Numbered from the stretch's first letter, positions 22,128 to 34,330 are shown. The stretch is DNA of 64,000 nucleotides from Euonymus europaeus (GCA_963580455.1 OY756958.1:12288501-12352500); one strand, 5' to 3'. Program-made: numbers and translations. The notes: a model not told the origin generated them from the letters alone.

Positions 22128-25100
22128 GTGAAATTATACGAGTATAAGCTTCCTAGATTATTTCGATGCCAAAGCCCCAACTTTCTATGATAAATGGACA
22201 AAAACATTTAAAGCTACTCCATAGAGAGAGTTGAGCAACTTCAGAACATAAAAGTTGCTCGGTGTACACTTTTTATTGTTAATCTATATCAAATTTTACT
22301 AGTATAAGCTTCCGAGATTATTTCGATGCCAAAAACCCAACTTTCTATGACAAAAGGACAAAACCATTTAAAGCTCCTCCATGGAGTGAATTGAGCAACT
22401 TCAGACTATCAAAGTTGCTTAGTGTACACTTTTTGTTGTTCTTCTATGTCAAATTTTACGAGTATAAGCTTCTTAGATTATTTCGATGCCAAAACACCAA
22501 CTATCAATGACAAATCGACAAAACCGTTAAAAGCTACTCCATAGAGATAGTTGAGCAACTTTGGACTATAAAAGTTGCTCGGTGTACACTTTTTATTGTT
22601 ATTCTATGTCAAATTTTACGAGTATAAGCTTCCTAGATTATTTCGATTCCAAAACCCCAACTTTCTATGACAAATGGACAAAACCATTTAAAGCTACACT
22701 ATAGAGAGAGTTGAGCAACTTCTGACCTTAAAAGTTGCTCCATGTACACTTTTTATTGTTCTTCTATGTCAAATTTTATGAGTATAACCTTCCTAGATTA
22801 TTTCGATGCCAAAACCCCAACTTTCTATGACAAATGGACAAAAACTTTAAAAGCTACTCCATAGAGAGAGTTGAGCAACTTCAGAACATAAAAGTTGCTC
22901 GGTGTACACTTTTTATTGTTATTCTATATCAAATTTTACGAGTATAAGCCTCCTAGATTATTTCGATGCCAAAAACCCAACTTTTTATGACAAAAGGACA
23001 AAACCGTTTAAAGCTCCTCCATAGAGTGAGTTGAGCAACTTCGGACTATCAAAGTTGCTCGGTGTACACTTTTGGTTGTTCTTCTATGTGAAATTTTACG
23101 AGTATAAGCTTCATAGATTATTTCGATGCCAAAACACCAACTATCAATGACAAATCGACAAAACCGTTTAAAGCCACTCCATAGAGAGAGTTTAGCAACT
23201 TCGGACCATAAAAGTTGCTCGGTGTACACTTTTTATTGTTATTGTATGTCAAATTTTACGAGTATAAGCTTCCTAGATTATTTCGATGCCAAAACCCCAA
23301 CTTTCTATGACAAATCGACAAAACCGTTTAAAGCTCCTCCATAGACTGAGTTGAGCAACTTCGGACTATCAAAGTTGCTCGGTGTAGACTTTTGGTTGTT
23401 CTTCTATGTCAAATTTTACGAGTATAAGCTTCCTAGATTATTTCGATGCCAAAACACCAACTATCAATGACAAATCGACAAAACCGTTTAAAGCTACTCC
23501 ATAGAGAGAGTTGAGCAACTTCGGACCATAAAAGTTGCTCGGTGTACAGTTTTTATTGTTCTTCTATGTCAAATTTTACGAGTATAAGCTTCCTAGATTA
23601 TTTCGATGCCAAAACCCTAACTTTCTATGACAAATGGACAAAAACTTTTAAAGCTACTGCATAGAGAGAGTTGAGCAACTTCAGAACATAAAAGTTGCTC
23701 GGTGTACACTTTTTATTGTTATTCTATATCAAATTTTACGAGTATAAGCCTCCTAGATTATTTCGATGCAAAAAACCCAACTTTCTATGACAAAAGGACA
23801 AAACCGTTTAAAGCTCCTCCATAGAGTGAGTTGAGCAACTTCGGACCATAAAAGTTGCTCGGTGTACACTTTTTATTGTTATTCTACGTCAAATTTTACG
23901 AGTATAAGCTTCCTAGATTATTTCGATTCCAAAATCCAAACTTTCTATGACAAATGGACAAAACCGTTTAAAGCTACTCCATAGAGAGAGTTGAGCAACT
24001 TCGGACTATCAAAGTTGCTCGGTGTAAACTTTTTATTGTTCTTCTACGTCAAATTTTACGAGTATTAAGCTTCCTAGATTATTTCGATTCCAAAACCCCA
24101 ACTTTCTATGACAAATGGACAAAACCGTTTAAAGCTACTCCATAGAGAGAGTTAAGCAACTTCGGACCATAAAAGTTGCTCGGTGTACACTTTTTATTGT
24201 TCTTCTATGTCAAATTTTACGACTATAGGCATCCTAGATTATTAAGATGCCAAAACCCCAACTTTCTATGAGAAATGGACAAAAACGTAAAAAGCTCCTC
24301 CATAGAAAGAGTTGTGCAACTTCGGACTATCAAAGTTGCTCGGTGTACACTTTTTATTGTTCTTCTATGTCAAATTATACGACTATAACATCCTAGATTA
24401 TTTCGATGCCAAAATCCCAACTTTCTATGACAAATAGACAAAAACGTTAAAAGCTCCTCCATAGAAAGAGTTGTGCAACTTCAGTCTATCAAAGTTGCTC
24501 CATGTACGCTTTTTACTGTTCTTCTATGTCAAATTTTACGAGTATAAGCTTCCTAGATTATTTCGATGCCAAAACCCCAACTTTCTATGAAAAATGGAAA
24601 AAACCGTTTAAAGCTCCTCCATAGAGTGAGTTCAGCAACTTCGGACTATCAAAGTTGCTCGGTGTACACTTTTTATTGTTCTTCTATTTCAAATTTTACG
24701 AGTATAAGCTTCCTAGATTATTTCGATTCCAAAACCCAACTTTCTATGACAAATGGACAAAACCGTTTAAAGCTACACTATAGAGAGAGTTGAGCAACTT
24801 CGGAGCATAAAAGTTGCTCGGTGTACAATTTTTATTGTTCTTCTATGTCAAATTTTACGAGAATAAGCTTCCTAGATTATTTCGATGCCAAAAACCCTAC
24901 TTTCTATGACAAAAGGACAAAACCGTTTAAAGTTCCTCCATAGAATGAGTTGAGCAACTTCGGACTATCTAAGTTGCTCGGTGTACACTTTTTGTTGTTT
25001 TTATATGTCAATTTTTACGACTATAAGCATCCTAGGTTATTTCGATGCCAAAACCCCAACTTTCTATGACAAATGGACAAAAACGTTAAAAGCTCCTCCA

Positions 25101-25360
25101 TAGAGAGAGTTGTGCAACATCGGACTATCAAAGTTGCTCGGTGTACACTTTTTATTGTTATTCTACGTCAAATTTTACGAATATAAGCTTCCTAGATGAT
25201 TTCGTTGCCAAAACCCCAACTTTCTATGACAAATGGACAAAACCGTTTAAAGCTCCTCCATAGAGTGAGTTGAGCAACTTCGGACTATCAAAGTTGCTCG
25301 GTGTACACTTTTGGTTGTTCTTCTATGTCAAATTTTACGAGTATAACCTTCCTAGATTAT
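22128..25360. repeat. Block duplicated at about 36260-39652 (copy 1, holds element 2 at its edge)
   Basis: Rare variants recur 14,292 bp apart: ATAGACTGAG at 23341 and 37633, AGTATTAAGC at 24061 and 38353, and the insertion-site text CCTAGATTAT at 25351 and 39643. Left of about 22200 the offset becomes 14,132, so one monomer was gained or lost. After subtracting element 2 and its target duplication the spacing is 3679 bp, or 23 monomers. Confidence 0.85.
25356..25360. repeat. Target-site duplication of element 2, left copy (ATTAT)
   Basis: ATTAT lies before the left LTR and again at 35969-35973 after the right LTR. Removing the element restores CCTAGATTATTTCG, the normal monomer text. Confidence 0.95.
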
Positions 25361-26974
25361 TGACTCGCCCAAAATAGGTAAGTGGATTAACGCTTTCCCA
25401 AGTGTAGGATTGTCAAAGTAATAATAGGAGTGAATCCCAAATCGTCTCACAAAGACTTTTGGTTTCGGCTTGGGTCTATGGATTATTAACCTAATTACTT
25501 AATTAAATATGGTATTCACAATGCAAGTGATGGCAAAATTGCACTAACCATTGGTTAGATTCGGTTTTCCTCTTTGGGTTATTGATGGACTAAACCCTAA
25601 TATGCAATATATGAAATGGAAATGGAAATGGAGACTAAGCTACTACAGAAAATTGAAATCAAAATCAACACAACTAAACATGGCATATATCGTTAAAGCG
25701 GAAGCTAAATCGGAATAACAAAACACAAGAAGATTGAACTAAGAACTATGAATCGAAATGCGATAAATAAAATGCAAAAACAATAAGCAAAGAGAGTTTA
25801 GAAGTCAAATCCAATATCGAATGTTGAGGCAAAGTGGCCTTCCAATCTACAAAGAGAGGTTGAAGCTAATCCAACTTGGGCTCTTCTCAAGCTCTACAAG
25901 GAGGAAAAACTTCTTCTTCTAGTTGGTTGGGTCTCCAAAACACCTAGCAATCTTCTTGAATGTGATTTTCGAACTCCAACAAAGAACCAGAATGAAGAAC
26001 AAGGCAAGAGAATGAAAAACCTAAGAAAGAATGTAATTTTCGGCCAAAATGAGAGTTGTTAAAGAATGGGGTCTCCAAACCCATAAAACCCTCATACCTA
26101 TGTTAAAATACCATCCTAACCTATTACAAATAAGTCCCATTGGTCAAATAAAGTAATTAGACAAGTTTGCCTCTTCAAGAATTGAGTAAAAATCATAAAA
26201 CCCGAAATTATTGGAACTGTTCAAGGCAGTATCTTGTATTAATTCCACAGACTTCAATTCTCAATGGATTTATGCGTATGAGCACTCGTTGGAAAGATCT
26301 GGATGTCTACTTCAACTTTGTAGAAGAAAGTTTCTTCAAATTCGATCATTTGCACCTTCAAACGTTGACCCGAAAATTATTGCGCAGTGCTGTCCGGACA
26401 GATATGCTTGAAAACAGCACTGTCCGGCTTTCTTCTTCAACCGTCCGGACGGTGAACAGTACCGTCCGGACGGATATGCCAGAAAATGCCACTGTCCGCC
26501 TTTCTTCTTTATCCGTCCGGACGGCTTCTGATACGCGTCCGGACGGTTGACAGTAAACTTCAGTTTTGCAGCTCCTTTTATGCATTTTCTTCCATATTCA
26601 ATCCCGATCAATCCGAAGCCTACAAAAATCATTCAAACAAGTCATAAATGACTGAAACATACTTAAACAAGTGTCAAAACCATTTTTAGGTTGATAGAAC
26701 AAAATTCGGCATATTAAAACTCAAATGCTTAAGAGATAGCATTTCCACAACTTCAACCATTATGCCCAAAACTTGGATTTCCTATCTCTAAGCTACCAAA
26801 CCAACTTGAACCACTAGAAAACACTTAAAATGACTATGTCAAAGTGTTGAATTATGCATTGGCTCATTAACATGGATTTCGGCAACTCAAACCTAAAATG
26901 TGGTATTTAAGCATTGAAACTCAACGTTTTACTTTCAAAACTCCACAAAAATATGCAAAATATCATCCCAATCA
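25361..26974 (-). repeat. Element 2 3' LTR (left copy), 1614 bp
   Basis: It matches 34355-35968 end to end with about 10 substitutions and no net indel. On the minus strand it starts TGATTGGGATGATATT and ends ...GGGCGAGTCA. It carries the palindrome cluster at 26391-26546. Short ORFs overlapping the cluster in several frames (26167-26632) are considered non-coding. Confidence 0.96.
26391..26546. repeat. GTCCGGAC palindrome cluster with a 72-bp direct repeat (left LTR)
   Basis: GTCCGGAC occurs five times, at 26392, 26443, 26464, 26515 and 26537. Three of these are extended to the 12-bp palindrome CCGTCCGGACGG. The first 72 bp (26391-26462) are repeated as 26463-26534 with a partial third unit. 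Half-sites TGTCCGGCT and TGTCCGCC lie between. The cluster is markedly GC-rich against the AT-rich LTR and sits about 430-580 nt into the LTR in element sense. It may be a repeated protein-binding site or enhancer; function is not known. Confidence 0.85.
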
Positions 26975-26985
26975 CAACCCCCAAC
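26975..26985 (-). other. Polypurine tract of element 2
   Basis: Minus strand GTTGGGGGTTG abuts the 3' LTR terminus TGATTG. It is shorter and less purely purine than usual, but in the correct position. It overlaps the start of the hairpin at 26984-27000. Confidence 0.7.
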
Positions 26986-27012
26986 TAGCTTTTTGCTAGT
27001 CCTCAAGCAAAA
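26984..27012 (-). other. Two alternative hairpins beside the element 2 PPT
   Basis: ACTAGC (26984-26989) pairs with GCTAGT (26995-27000) across TTTTT. Alternatively TTTTGCT (26991-26997) pairs with AGCAAAA (27006-27012) across an 8-nt loop containing TCCTCA. The two share bases and cannot form together. The loop word matches the GTCCTTAA and GTCCTCA words near the G-tracts of element 1. Confidence 0.6.
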
Positions 27013-28433
27013 TAGTGAAAATAAATTGGGATGAATTCCGGGGAGAAAAATTTCCTTTGAACCAATTTGTCTAGAACATGTGTGAGTGTAAGCATGCATT
27101 GACAAGTTCTTTCCTAAGTGTTTAGCCCTCAGAATGAACACATAACAAAGATGCAAGAAAACACAAATCTCAACCAAGTCTTGATTTTAACTAAAAAGGT
27201 TGCTTCATTTTGAAACCAAACCATTCTCGAGTGTGTGTGCGTGACCACTTGGAACATCATTGCCATCAATTTAGATTAGAAAATGCAAGAGTGATTCATC
27301 AAATGAATCTCAATCATAAAGTGCAAGCCGCCATATGCTCACTTTTCAAAACTTCTCTCCACTAATGTAGCCCAACACAAAACCAATGATCCAATAGGAC
27401 TTTTAAAGCATGTAATGTAGGTTGAGGCTATTGGTATGTCAAAATGGAAATTTTAGGCTGAAACCACAACTCAAATATACATGTCAATGTAATAATGGTC
27501 ATACATATGCATGCATGCACATATACCCCAAAGTAGTCCCAACTCACCTTTTTCACACTCACTTTGCTTTTTCTTTCTCTACTCTCATTTTTTTATTTTT
27601 TTTTATTTTTTTTTTATTTTTTTGTATATATGTGCCACATTGATTTTATTGATGGCATGCAACCGTCTTACTCTATACATATATCCCAAACTTGGATATT
27701 TTCATTCAATGAACTAAGTTGTTGCCTTCTTTTGCTATTTTTTTTTCTTCTTTTCTTTTTTCACTTTTTTTTCTTTAAAGCAAGCAACACCTTACAAAAT
27801 GTACCATCACAAAAACGAATCACTCAACCCATATGCATGATGATATGCACAAGCATCCCACAAAAAACATGTATATCCAATTGTGTGGGTGATGTATGGG
27901 GAATTTTTTTTTTTTTTTTTTTAGCTAGGTGCATATGTAGGTATTGAAGAAAAAGGTTAACATTTGGCTAGGAGGGGACAACTAGGGATATATTTAAGGT
28001 ATGGTAGGCTTGAAATTAAGCTCAAACGACCAAAGAAGGCCTTATGTCATCTCATCAGTCAAAGTGTGAACTAGGATTTCGCCTCAAGAGTTTATCAAGT
28101 GAGTTCTAGTGCTTGTGAGATTCAAAAGACTAACACTAAGCATAACTTCTCTAAATATCCAACACTTCAAAGCCGCATGGTCATGTGCTCAGGGGAAGAG
28201 AGAATAGTCCAAACTTCAAAACAAGACAAACTAAAAAGTCAAGCACAATCCAAGGGATCTTACATGCCTCTCACAACAAGTCATGGTTCATAATTTTCAT
28301 CATCGGCAATCAAGGAATCACAACAACACAAAGCTTTTCACGACACACATTTTCAGGATTTTTTCTTCCTTTTTTTCTTTTTAAAAAAACTTTTATTTTT
28401 ATTTTTGAAAAACTAAACCAAACACAAACTGGG
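27013..28433 (-). other. Element 2 3' region without a recognised gene
   Basis: About 1.4 kb between the internal G-tract and the PPT where element 1 carries its extra ORF. I find no counterpart. It holds several T-rich tracts on the plus strand (27588-27625, 27738-27775, a run of 19 T at 27904-27922, and 28356-28407) and an alternating CATGCATGCA stretch near 27510. The small ORFs here are low complexity. The extra ORF may have been lost or never present in this family. Confidence 0.6.
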
Positions 28434-28472
28434 CACCCCCACCCCCAACTAGAGTAAGACATGGTCTCCATG
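28434..28472 (-). other. Internal hairpin plus polypurine-like tract downstream of pol (element 2)
   Basis: In element sense CATGG-AGA-CCATG (28472-28460) is followed after 9 nt by AGTTGGGGGTGGGGGTG (28450-28434). It lies about 150 nt past the pol stop, the same order and spacing as 11705-11740 of element 1, although the bases differ. Shared design in two different families suggests function. Confidence 0.5.
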
Positions 28473-28623
28473 GATGGAACGAACAAAATGGTGCACAGTA
28501 AGTAATTATTCAATGCAAATGCAAAACACTAAGTGGTTCTAAGACTACAATACTCCCAAAGTACCACAAACAAACGGAGTAATGTCACGGCACCAGCACC
28601 CCCATGACTAGGTATATGCATAA

Positions 28624-30633
28624 TCAAATAACAGCAAGAGAAGTTGAGAGTACTCCCTGGACATCCTGTAAAAGGAGTGTCTCATCCTCTGGTGCATAGG
28701 GAGTAAGGAATGGCTTGAGCCGCTGTCCATTCACAGTGAAGGTGGTCCCATTCTTCGGATTGGAAATATCCACAGCACCATGGGAATGAACCTTCTTGAC
28801 AATGTAGGGGCCACTCCAACGAGTCTTCAACTTTCCTGGAAAAATGTGGAGCCTGGAATTGTAGAGAAGCACTTCTTGCTCAGGGAAAAACTGTTTATCC
28901 AAGATCTTCTTGTCATGCAAAGCTTTCATCCTCTCCTTGGACAGTTTGGCATTGTCATATGCCTCCCTTCTTGCTTCTTCCAGCTCTGAAATCTGCAACT
29001 TTCTCAAGCCTTGGGCATCATCAAGTGAATGGTTAATCTTTTTAATAGCCCATAAAGCATGATGTTGAATCTCAACAGGCAAATGACATGCACGACCATA
29101 AACCAAACGATAAGGTGACATGCCAAGAGTGGTTTTGAATGCAGTTCTATAAGCCCAAAGAGCATCAAGTAATTTATCAGACCAATCCTTTCTATTAGGA
29201 TGAACTGTCTTTTCAAGAATAACCTTGATCTCTCTATTTGCCAATTCAGCTTGGCCATTAGTTTGAGGGTGATATGGAGTAGAGACCTTGTGAGTCACTC
29301 CATATTTCTTCATGAGATGCTGAAAAGGTTTATTACAAAAGTGCGAACCCCCATCACTAATTATGGCCTTAGGCATGCCAAAACGTGCAAACAATTCTTT
29401 TAAGAACTTAAGGACAGCCTTATGATCGTTGGTTCTACATGGTATAGCTTCTACCCATTTGGAAACATAATCAACAGCAAGCAAGATATACATATAACCA
29501 TTAGAAACAGGAAAAGGCCCCATAAAATCAATTCCCCAACAATCAAAGATTTCAAGGGTCAATATGGGAGAAAGGGGCATCATGTTCCTAGCTGTGATTT
29601 TTCCAAGTTTTTGACAAGATTCACATGCTTTACACCACAACACAACATCTTTAAACATGGTAGGCCAATAAAGTCCACTTTGTAAAATTTTTGCAACAGT
29701 TTTCTGGGCTGCAAAATGACCTCCGCAAGCCCCAGAATGGCAAAACTCAAACGCAGAAGCAAACTCTTCATTAGGAATACATCTTCTCACCAACTGATCA
29801 GCACAATATTTAAAAAGATAGGGTGAGTCGAAGTAATAGAAGCGAACCTCAGAAAGGAACCTACGCTTGTCTTGAATGTTCCAATGAGAGGGTATCTGCT
29901 CAGAGACAAGGTAGTTCACAATATCTGCAAACCAAGGTGCATGGGACACAGCAAAGAAATGCTCATCCGGAAAGTCATCATGCAAAGGTGGAGAAATATG
30001 AGACTCGGGTAGCTGCAATCTAGACAAGTGGTCAGCTACCACATTTTCGACACCTTTCTTGTCCTTGATGGTGATGTCAAACTCTTGAAGCAGCAAGATC
30101 CAGCGTATCAACCTGGGTTTAGCATCTTTCTTTTGCAACAAATACTTCAAAGCAGAGTGGTCAGTAAAAATGGTGACAGGAGAACCGATGATATATGAAC
30201 GAAATTTATCTAAAGCAAACACAACAGCAAGCAATTCCTTTTCAGTGGTGGTGTAATTTTTCTGTGCATCGTTCAATGTCTTACTTGCATAATAAATCAC
30301 AGAAGGTTTACCATCGATTCTTTGACCTAAAACAGCACCTAGAGCATAATCGCTAGCATCGGTCATAAGTTCAAATGGTAAATCCCACCTAGGAGATTGC
30401 ATGATAGGAGCAACTGTCAAGTGTTTCTTTATAGTCTCAAAAGCATATTGACATTCATCAGACCAAACAAATTCAGTATCATTTTGCAATAAAGCACACA
30501 ATGGTTTGGTGATAGCACTAAAGCCTTGAATAAAACGTCGGTAGAAGCCGGCATGACCAAGAAAAGAGCGAATATCCTTCACAGTCCTAGGAATAGGCAA
30601 TTGAGAAATCAATTCTATCTTAGCCCTATCGAC
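28624..30633 (-). pseudogene. pol: Element 2 pol, RT thumb, RNase H and integrase
   Basis: The frame reopens after the 2-bp loss near 30634 and runs to TGA 28626-28624. It starts in the RT thumb region ([13 protein letters not shown]). RNase H motifs are [24 protein letters not shown] and [10 protein letters not shown], with D, E and D present. Integrase has an HHCC finger ending CKACESCQ, and the D,D,E core in [19 protein letters not shown] and [11 protein letters not shown]. The tail is [15 protein letters not shown] followed by HGAVDI, intact here whereas element 1 has a stop before it. The integrase end appears complete, stopping about 45 residues past the tail motif. No chromodomain is evident, which fits a non-chromovirus lineage such as Athila. 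Confidence 0.93.
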
Positions 30634-31087
30634 CTATACCACGTTTTGACACTAAATGTCCAAGTACCAACCCATTAGTCACCATAAACTGACATTTTTC
30701 CCAATTAAGCAACAAATTTTTTTCTTCACATCTAGTCAACACAGCATTTAAATTTTTCAAGCACACATCAAAAGAGCATCCAAACACAGAAAAATCATCC
30801 ATAAAAACTTCACACATGTCCTCAAGCATGTCAGAAAAAATGCTCATCATGCAACGTTGGAATGTGGCAGGGGCATTGCATAAACCAAATGGCATCCTTC
30901 TAAAGGCAAATGTGCCAAAAGGGCAAGTGAAGGTGGTTTTTTCTTGGTCCTCTAAAGATATTGCAATTTGATAATAACCAGAAAAACCATCTAAAAAGCA
31001 ATAAAACTCATTTCCAGCAACTTTTTCCAAAATTTGGTCAAGAAAGGGCAATGGGAAATGGTCTTTGCGACTAACCGAATTCAGTTT
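30626..31087 (-). pseudogene. Element 2 reverse transcriptase core, between a TGA and a frameshift
   Basis: Continues the gag-protease frame after TGA 31090-31088. It shows [19 protein letters not shown], the YCFLDGFSGYYQIAI block, [19 protein letters not shown] and the catalytic FMDDF. These are the palm motifs of RT. The frame ends at TAG 30628-30626 just after HLVSKRGI, where comparison with element 1 ([16 protein letters not shown]) indicates two bases missing near 30634. The catalytic aspartates are present, so the lesion separates palm from thumb without touching the active site. Confidence 0.92.
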
Positions 31088-34000
31088 TCAGTAGTCTATG
31101 CACATGCGCCATCCAGTCACTTTCCTAGTAGGAATTAAATCACCCAAAGCATTTTCAATGACAGTTAAACCAGATTTCTTAGGGACTACCTGTGTGGGAC
31201 TCACCCACTTACTGTCGGAGATAGGATAAATGATTCCAACTGCTAACAGCTTCAAAACCTCCTTCTTCACAACTTCTTTCATGGCAGGGTTGAGTCTCCT
31301 CTGTGCATCTCTCACTGGTGTAGGATCTCCCTCCAAAAAAATGCTGTGAGTACAAATATTAGGGTCAATACCCTTGATGTCTGCAATGGTCCAGCCAATA
31401 GCTCCCTTGTGCTTTTGTAAAACCGCTACCAAGCTGTTTTCTTGCTCAAGAGTGAGTTGAGATGAAATGACAACAGGGAATGTACCCTCTTCTGGACCAA
31501 GGAAAATATACTTCAAATCTTCAGGAAGCTTTTTCAGCTCAAGAGTGGGAGTCTCCACAATGGATGGCTTCATTTCCTCGGGTGGATCAAGAATCTCAAA
31601 GTTTGGTCCTCGCCATCTACCAATGTGGCTCACATCCTCCAACTTAGCTGAATCATCAATATCACAAGGCTCATCCAATATGATAGGATCAAGATCATCC
31701 AAATCATCTTCTATATCATCAATTTGGCTAGATTTCTTAGGATATGTATCCTCATATATACTCTCAGAATTAAGAACAGAGTATAAGTCTGATGGGCTAA
31801 AGCTTTGAACCCAATCTACTGCTTCTAGCTCTGAATCGTCACAGTCACTAGGCATCTTGCAAGCAGTGAAGATATTAGTCTCAAAAGTCATATTGCCAAA
31901 AGTAATCTTGAGCATTCCACTTTTGCAATTGATCAAGGCATTAGTGGTGGCAAGGAAAGGTCGCCCAAGAATTATAGGAGCACTAGCAAGAGTGGAAGTT
32001 GGGTGTGGCATCTCTAGGACTACAAAGTCCACAGGATAGTAAAATTTGTTCACTTGCACCAAGACATCTTCTACAACTCCCTTTGGTTTCTTGACTGTTC
32101 TGTCTGCCATTTGTAAAAGCATAGGTGTCTGCTTCAATTCTCCAATATTAAGTTGCTCATAAACCCATAATGGCAACAAATTCACACTACTCCCCAAATC
32201 AAGTAAGGCATTCTCAAGCCTTCTCTCACCAATCATAATGGAAATAGTGGGTGAGCCAGGATCCCGCAACTTCTGAGGAGCATCACTCATAATCAAAGCT
32301 CCAACTTCTTCAACCAAAAAGGACTTCTTGGTCACATTCACCTTCCTTTTAGCAGTACATAAGTCCTTCAAGAACTTAGCATAGGAAGGGACTTGCTGAA
32401 TAGCATCTAAAAGTGGAATATTGAGCTTCACTTGCTTGAAAATTTCCTGAATCTCAGTATGATGCTTGTTCATCTGCCCAACTCTCAATCTGTGAGGATA
32501 AGGTACAGTAGGTCGATAAATCCTCTCATTTTCTTTCTCTACCACAGATGGAGTCTTCAATTCTGAATTTTCTTTATCTTTCTCTCCCTCTACTTCCTTT
32601 TCTACCTCAACCACCTCAGGTGCACCCACAAGAGTAGGACTAGAATGCGGAGAGTCAATAGGTGCCTCAGGTCTAGAAACTTGCTTCCCACTCCTCAAAG
32701 TGGTAACTGCTTTGGTCGTCTCAAAACTATCTCCAGAAATATTATGAACATGTTGTTGAGACTGTTGTTTATAGACCGTAGGATTTGGTTGAGGTTGAGC
32801 TGGAAACTTTCCTTTCTCAAGAGTGCTCAAAGTGGTATTCATTTTTTGAATTGTTCCTCGCAAGTCATTGATGGCTTGTGTATTCTGATTGTTTGTAGTA
32901 GCCTGAACCTGCATGAACTGCTGAAAAGTAGTAGCCATCTGTGCTATGGTATCATCTAGAGACTTCTTGGGTGGAGCAACTGGTTGTTGAAGAGGAAAAC
33001 TAGGAGGTGCTATTGGAGGAAGATAACTCTGAGTATGCTGAAACTGCTGTGGAGGAGCCATCTGTTGTGGATAACTCTGTGAAGACTGTCCTGGTTGATC
33101 ATTCCTCCATGAAAAGTTAGGATGGTTCCTCCACCCCGGATTGTATGTGTTGGAATAAGGATTGTTCATCTTGTTGACCCAATTTGCAGCTTGCAATTGG
33201 TCCATTCCATTCTCCATCATAGGCATGATAGGGCAATCTTGAGTCTTATGGCTAGAATCAGCACATAAGTTACATGGTTCCACCGTTTTCACTGCCTTGA
33301 CTTTTTCCAACTCCATAATCTCTAGTCTTCTAGACAAAGTAGCTAGCTTAGCTTGAACATCTACATCTTCCTTCAACTCATATTTACCACCACTCGGGAT
33401 GGTTCTCAAAGGTTGAGCAGCTATAGCAATTCTGTCAGTTCTTGTATTCCACTGACTAGCACTCTCTCCAAGATAATCAAAGAAATCCAATGCGGCGTCT
33501 GGCTCTTTATCAAAGAATTCTCCATTGCACATAGTTTGCACAAATTGTTTGCACTCTGGAGTCAGACCCGTATAGAAGTAGTTGACAACTCTCCAAGACT
33601 CATAGCCATGATGGGGACAAATATTCAATAACTCCTTGAAGCGGTCCCAACTAGCTTGGAAAGTCTCATCATGCTTCTGAGTGAATTGAGCTATCTTCTC
33701 TTGAATCATTTGAGTTCTCTGAAATGGAAAGAATTTTTGTAAGAACTCACGTTGCATATCAACCCAACTAGTAATAGAGTTAGCTCTCAATTGATTAAAC
33801 CACAACTTAGCCTTATCCTTCAAAGAGAAAGGAAACAAACGCAATCTAACATACTCATCAGTGTTAGCCCTATTAATGAAAGTAGTGCAAGCTAACTCAA
33901 AATCAGTAAGATGCTGGTAAGGGCTCTCAGATTCCATGCCATGGAATTGAGGTATCACTGACATCATGCCATGCTTAACAGAAAATGGAGGTGCATTTTC

Positions 34001-34237
34001 AGGTAATATGATGCATGAAGGAGTAGTAGTGCGAGTGGGCTGAATAAAATCCTTAAGAGTACATGGTGCAGGATTAGCCATGTTTTCACAAACTTCTTCG
34101 TCAAACAAAATAGGCAAACCAAGCTCAGAATCCCTTTCAGAAGTCACAGATGCAAAATCAGTTTCAAGACTAACAATGCTACTTGTATTGCTAGATGTTC
34201 TACGCAACCTATTATGATCGTCTCTAACCCAAGACAT
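31088..34237 (-). pseudogene. gag: Element 2 gag, protease and start of RT, ending at a premature TGA
   Basis: Starts at ATG 34237 (MSWVRDDHNRL), with an in-frame TGA three codons upstream, and stays open for 1049 codons. The gag capsid domain is around residues 95-260 (LRLFPFSLKDKAKLWFNQL, FLQKFFPFQR). A CX2CX4HX4C zinc knuckle (CNLCADSSHKTQDC) is near residue 321, followed by a Q/P-rich linker and a predicted coiled coil. The protease motif ALLDLGSSVNLLP is near residue 680 and ILGRPF follows. RT begins near residue 980 and stops at GWRMCIDY, then TGA; element 1 has Arg (CGG) at this position, so CGA to TGA is likely. The frame runs uninterrupted from gag into RT, showing that this lineage uses a single gag-pol frame. 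Confidence 0.94.
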
Positions 34238-34330
34238 GCAACATCAAGCAATCACAAAGTAGAGTAGAAATTTAAGTTCCCAATAAAAACAAAAATAAAA
34301 TAAAGGAAGACCCGAACCGAAGGACAAAAG
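34238..34330 (-). other. Element 2 leader between PBS and gag
   Basis: About 93 nt of untranslated sequence. No structure or short ORF was recognised. Confidence 0.6.

Larger units (their letters stand above)
18590..25360. repeat. Satellite array B, 160-bp monomer (about 42 copies)
   Basis: The same monomer and orientation as array A, resuming mid-monomer after element 1 and ending at the element 2 insertion. It contains a rearranged monomer near 19631-19680 and a monomer with an extra T (GAGTATTAAGCTT near 24061). The right part, from about 22128, is closely repeated in array C. No gene is seen. Confidence 0.97.

Noticed and set aside
26167..26632. Overlapping ORFs in the element 2 LTR and their copies near 35161-35626
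   Set aside because: They exist because the GTCCGGAC repeats lack stops in several frames on both strands; the translated text is repetitive.
27422..27947. Phe-rich ORFs in the 3' region of element 2
   Set aside because: Products of T-rich tracts; no domain and no start context.
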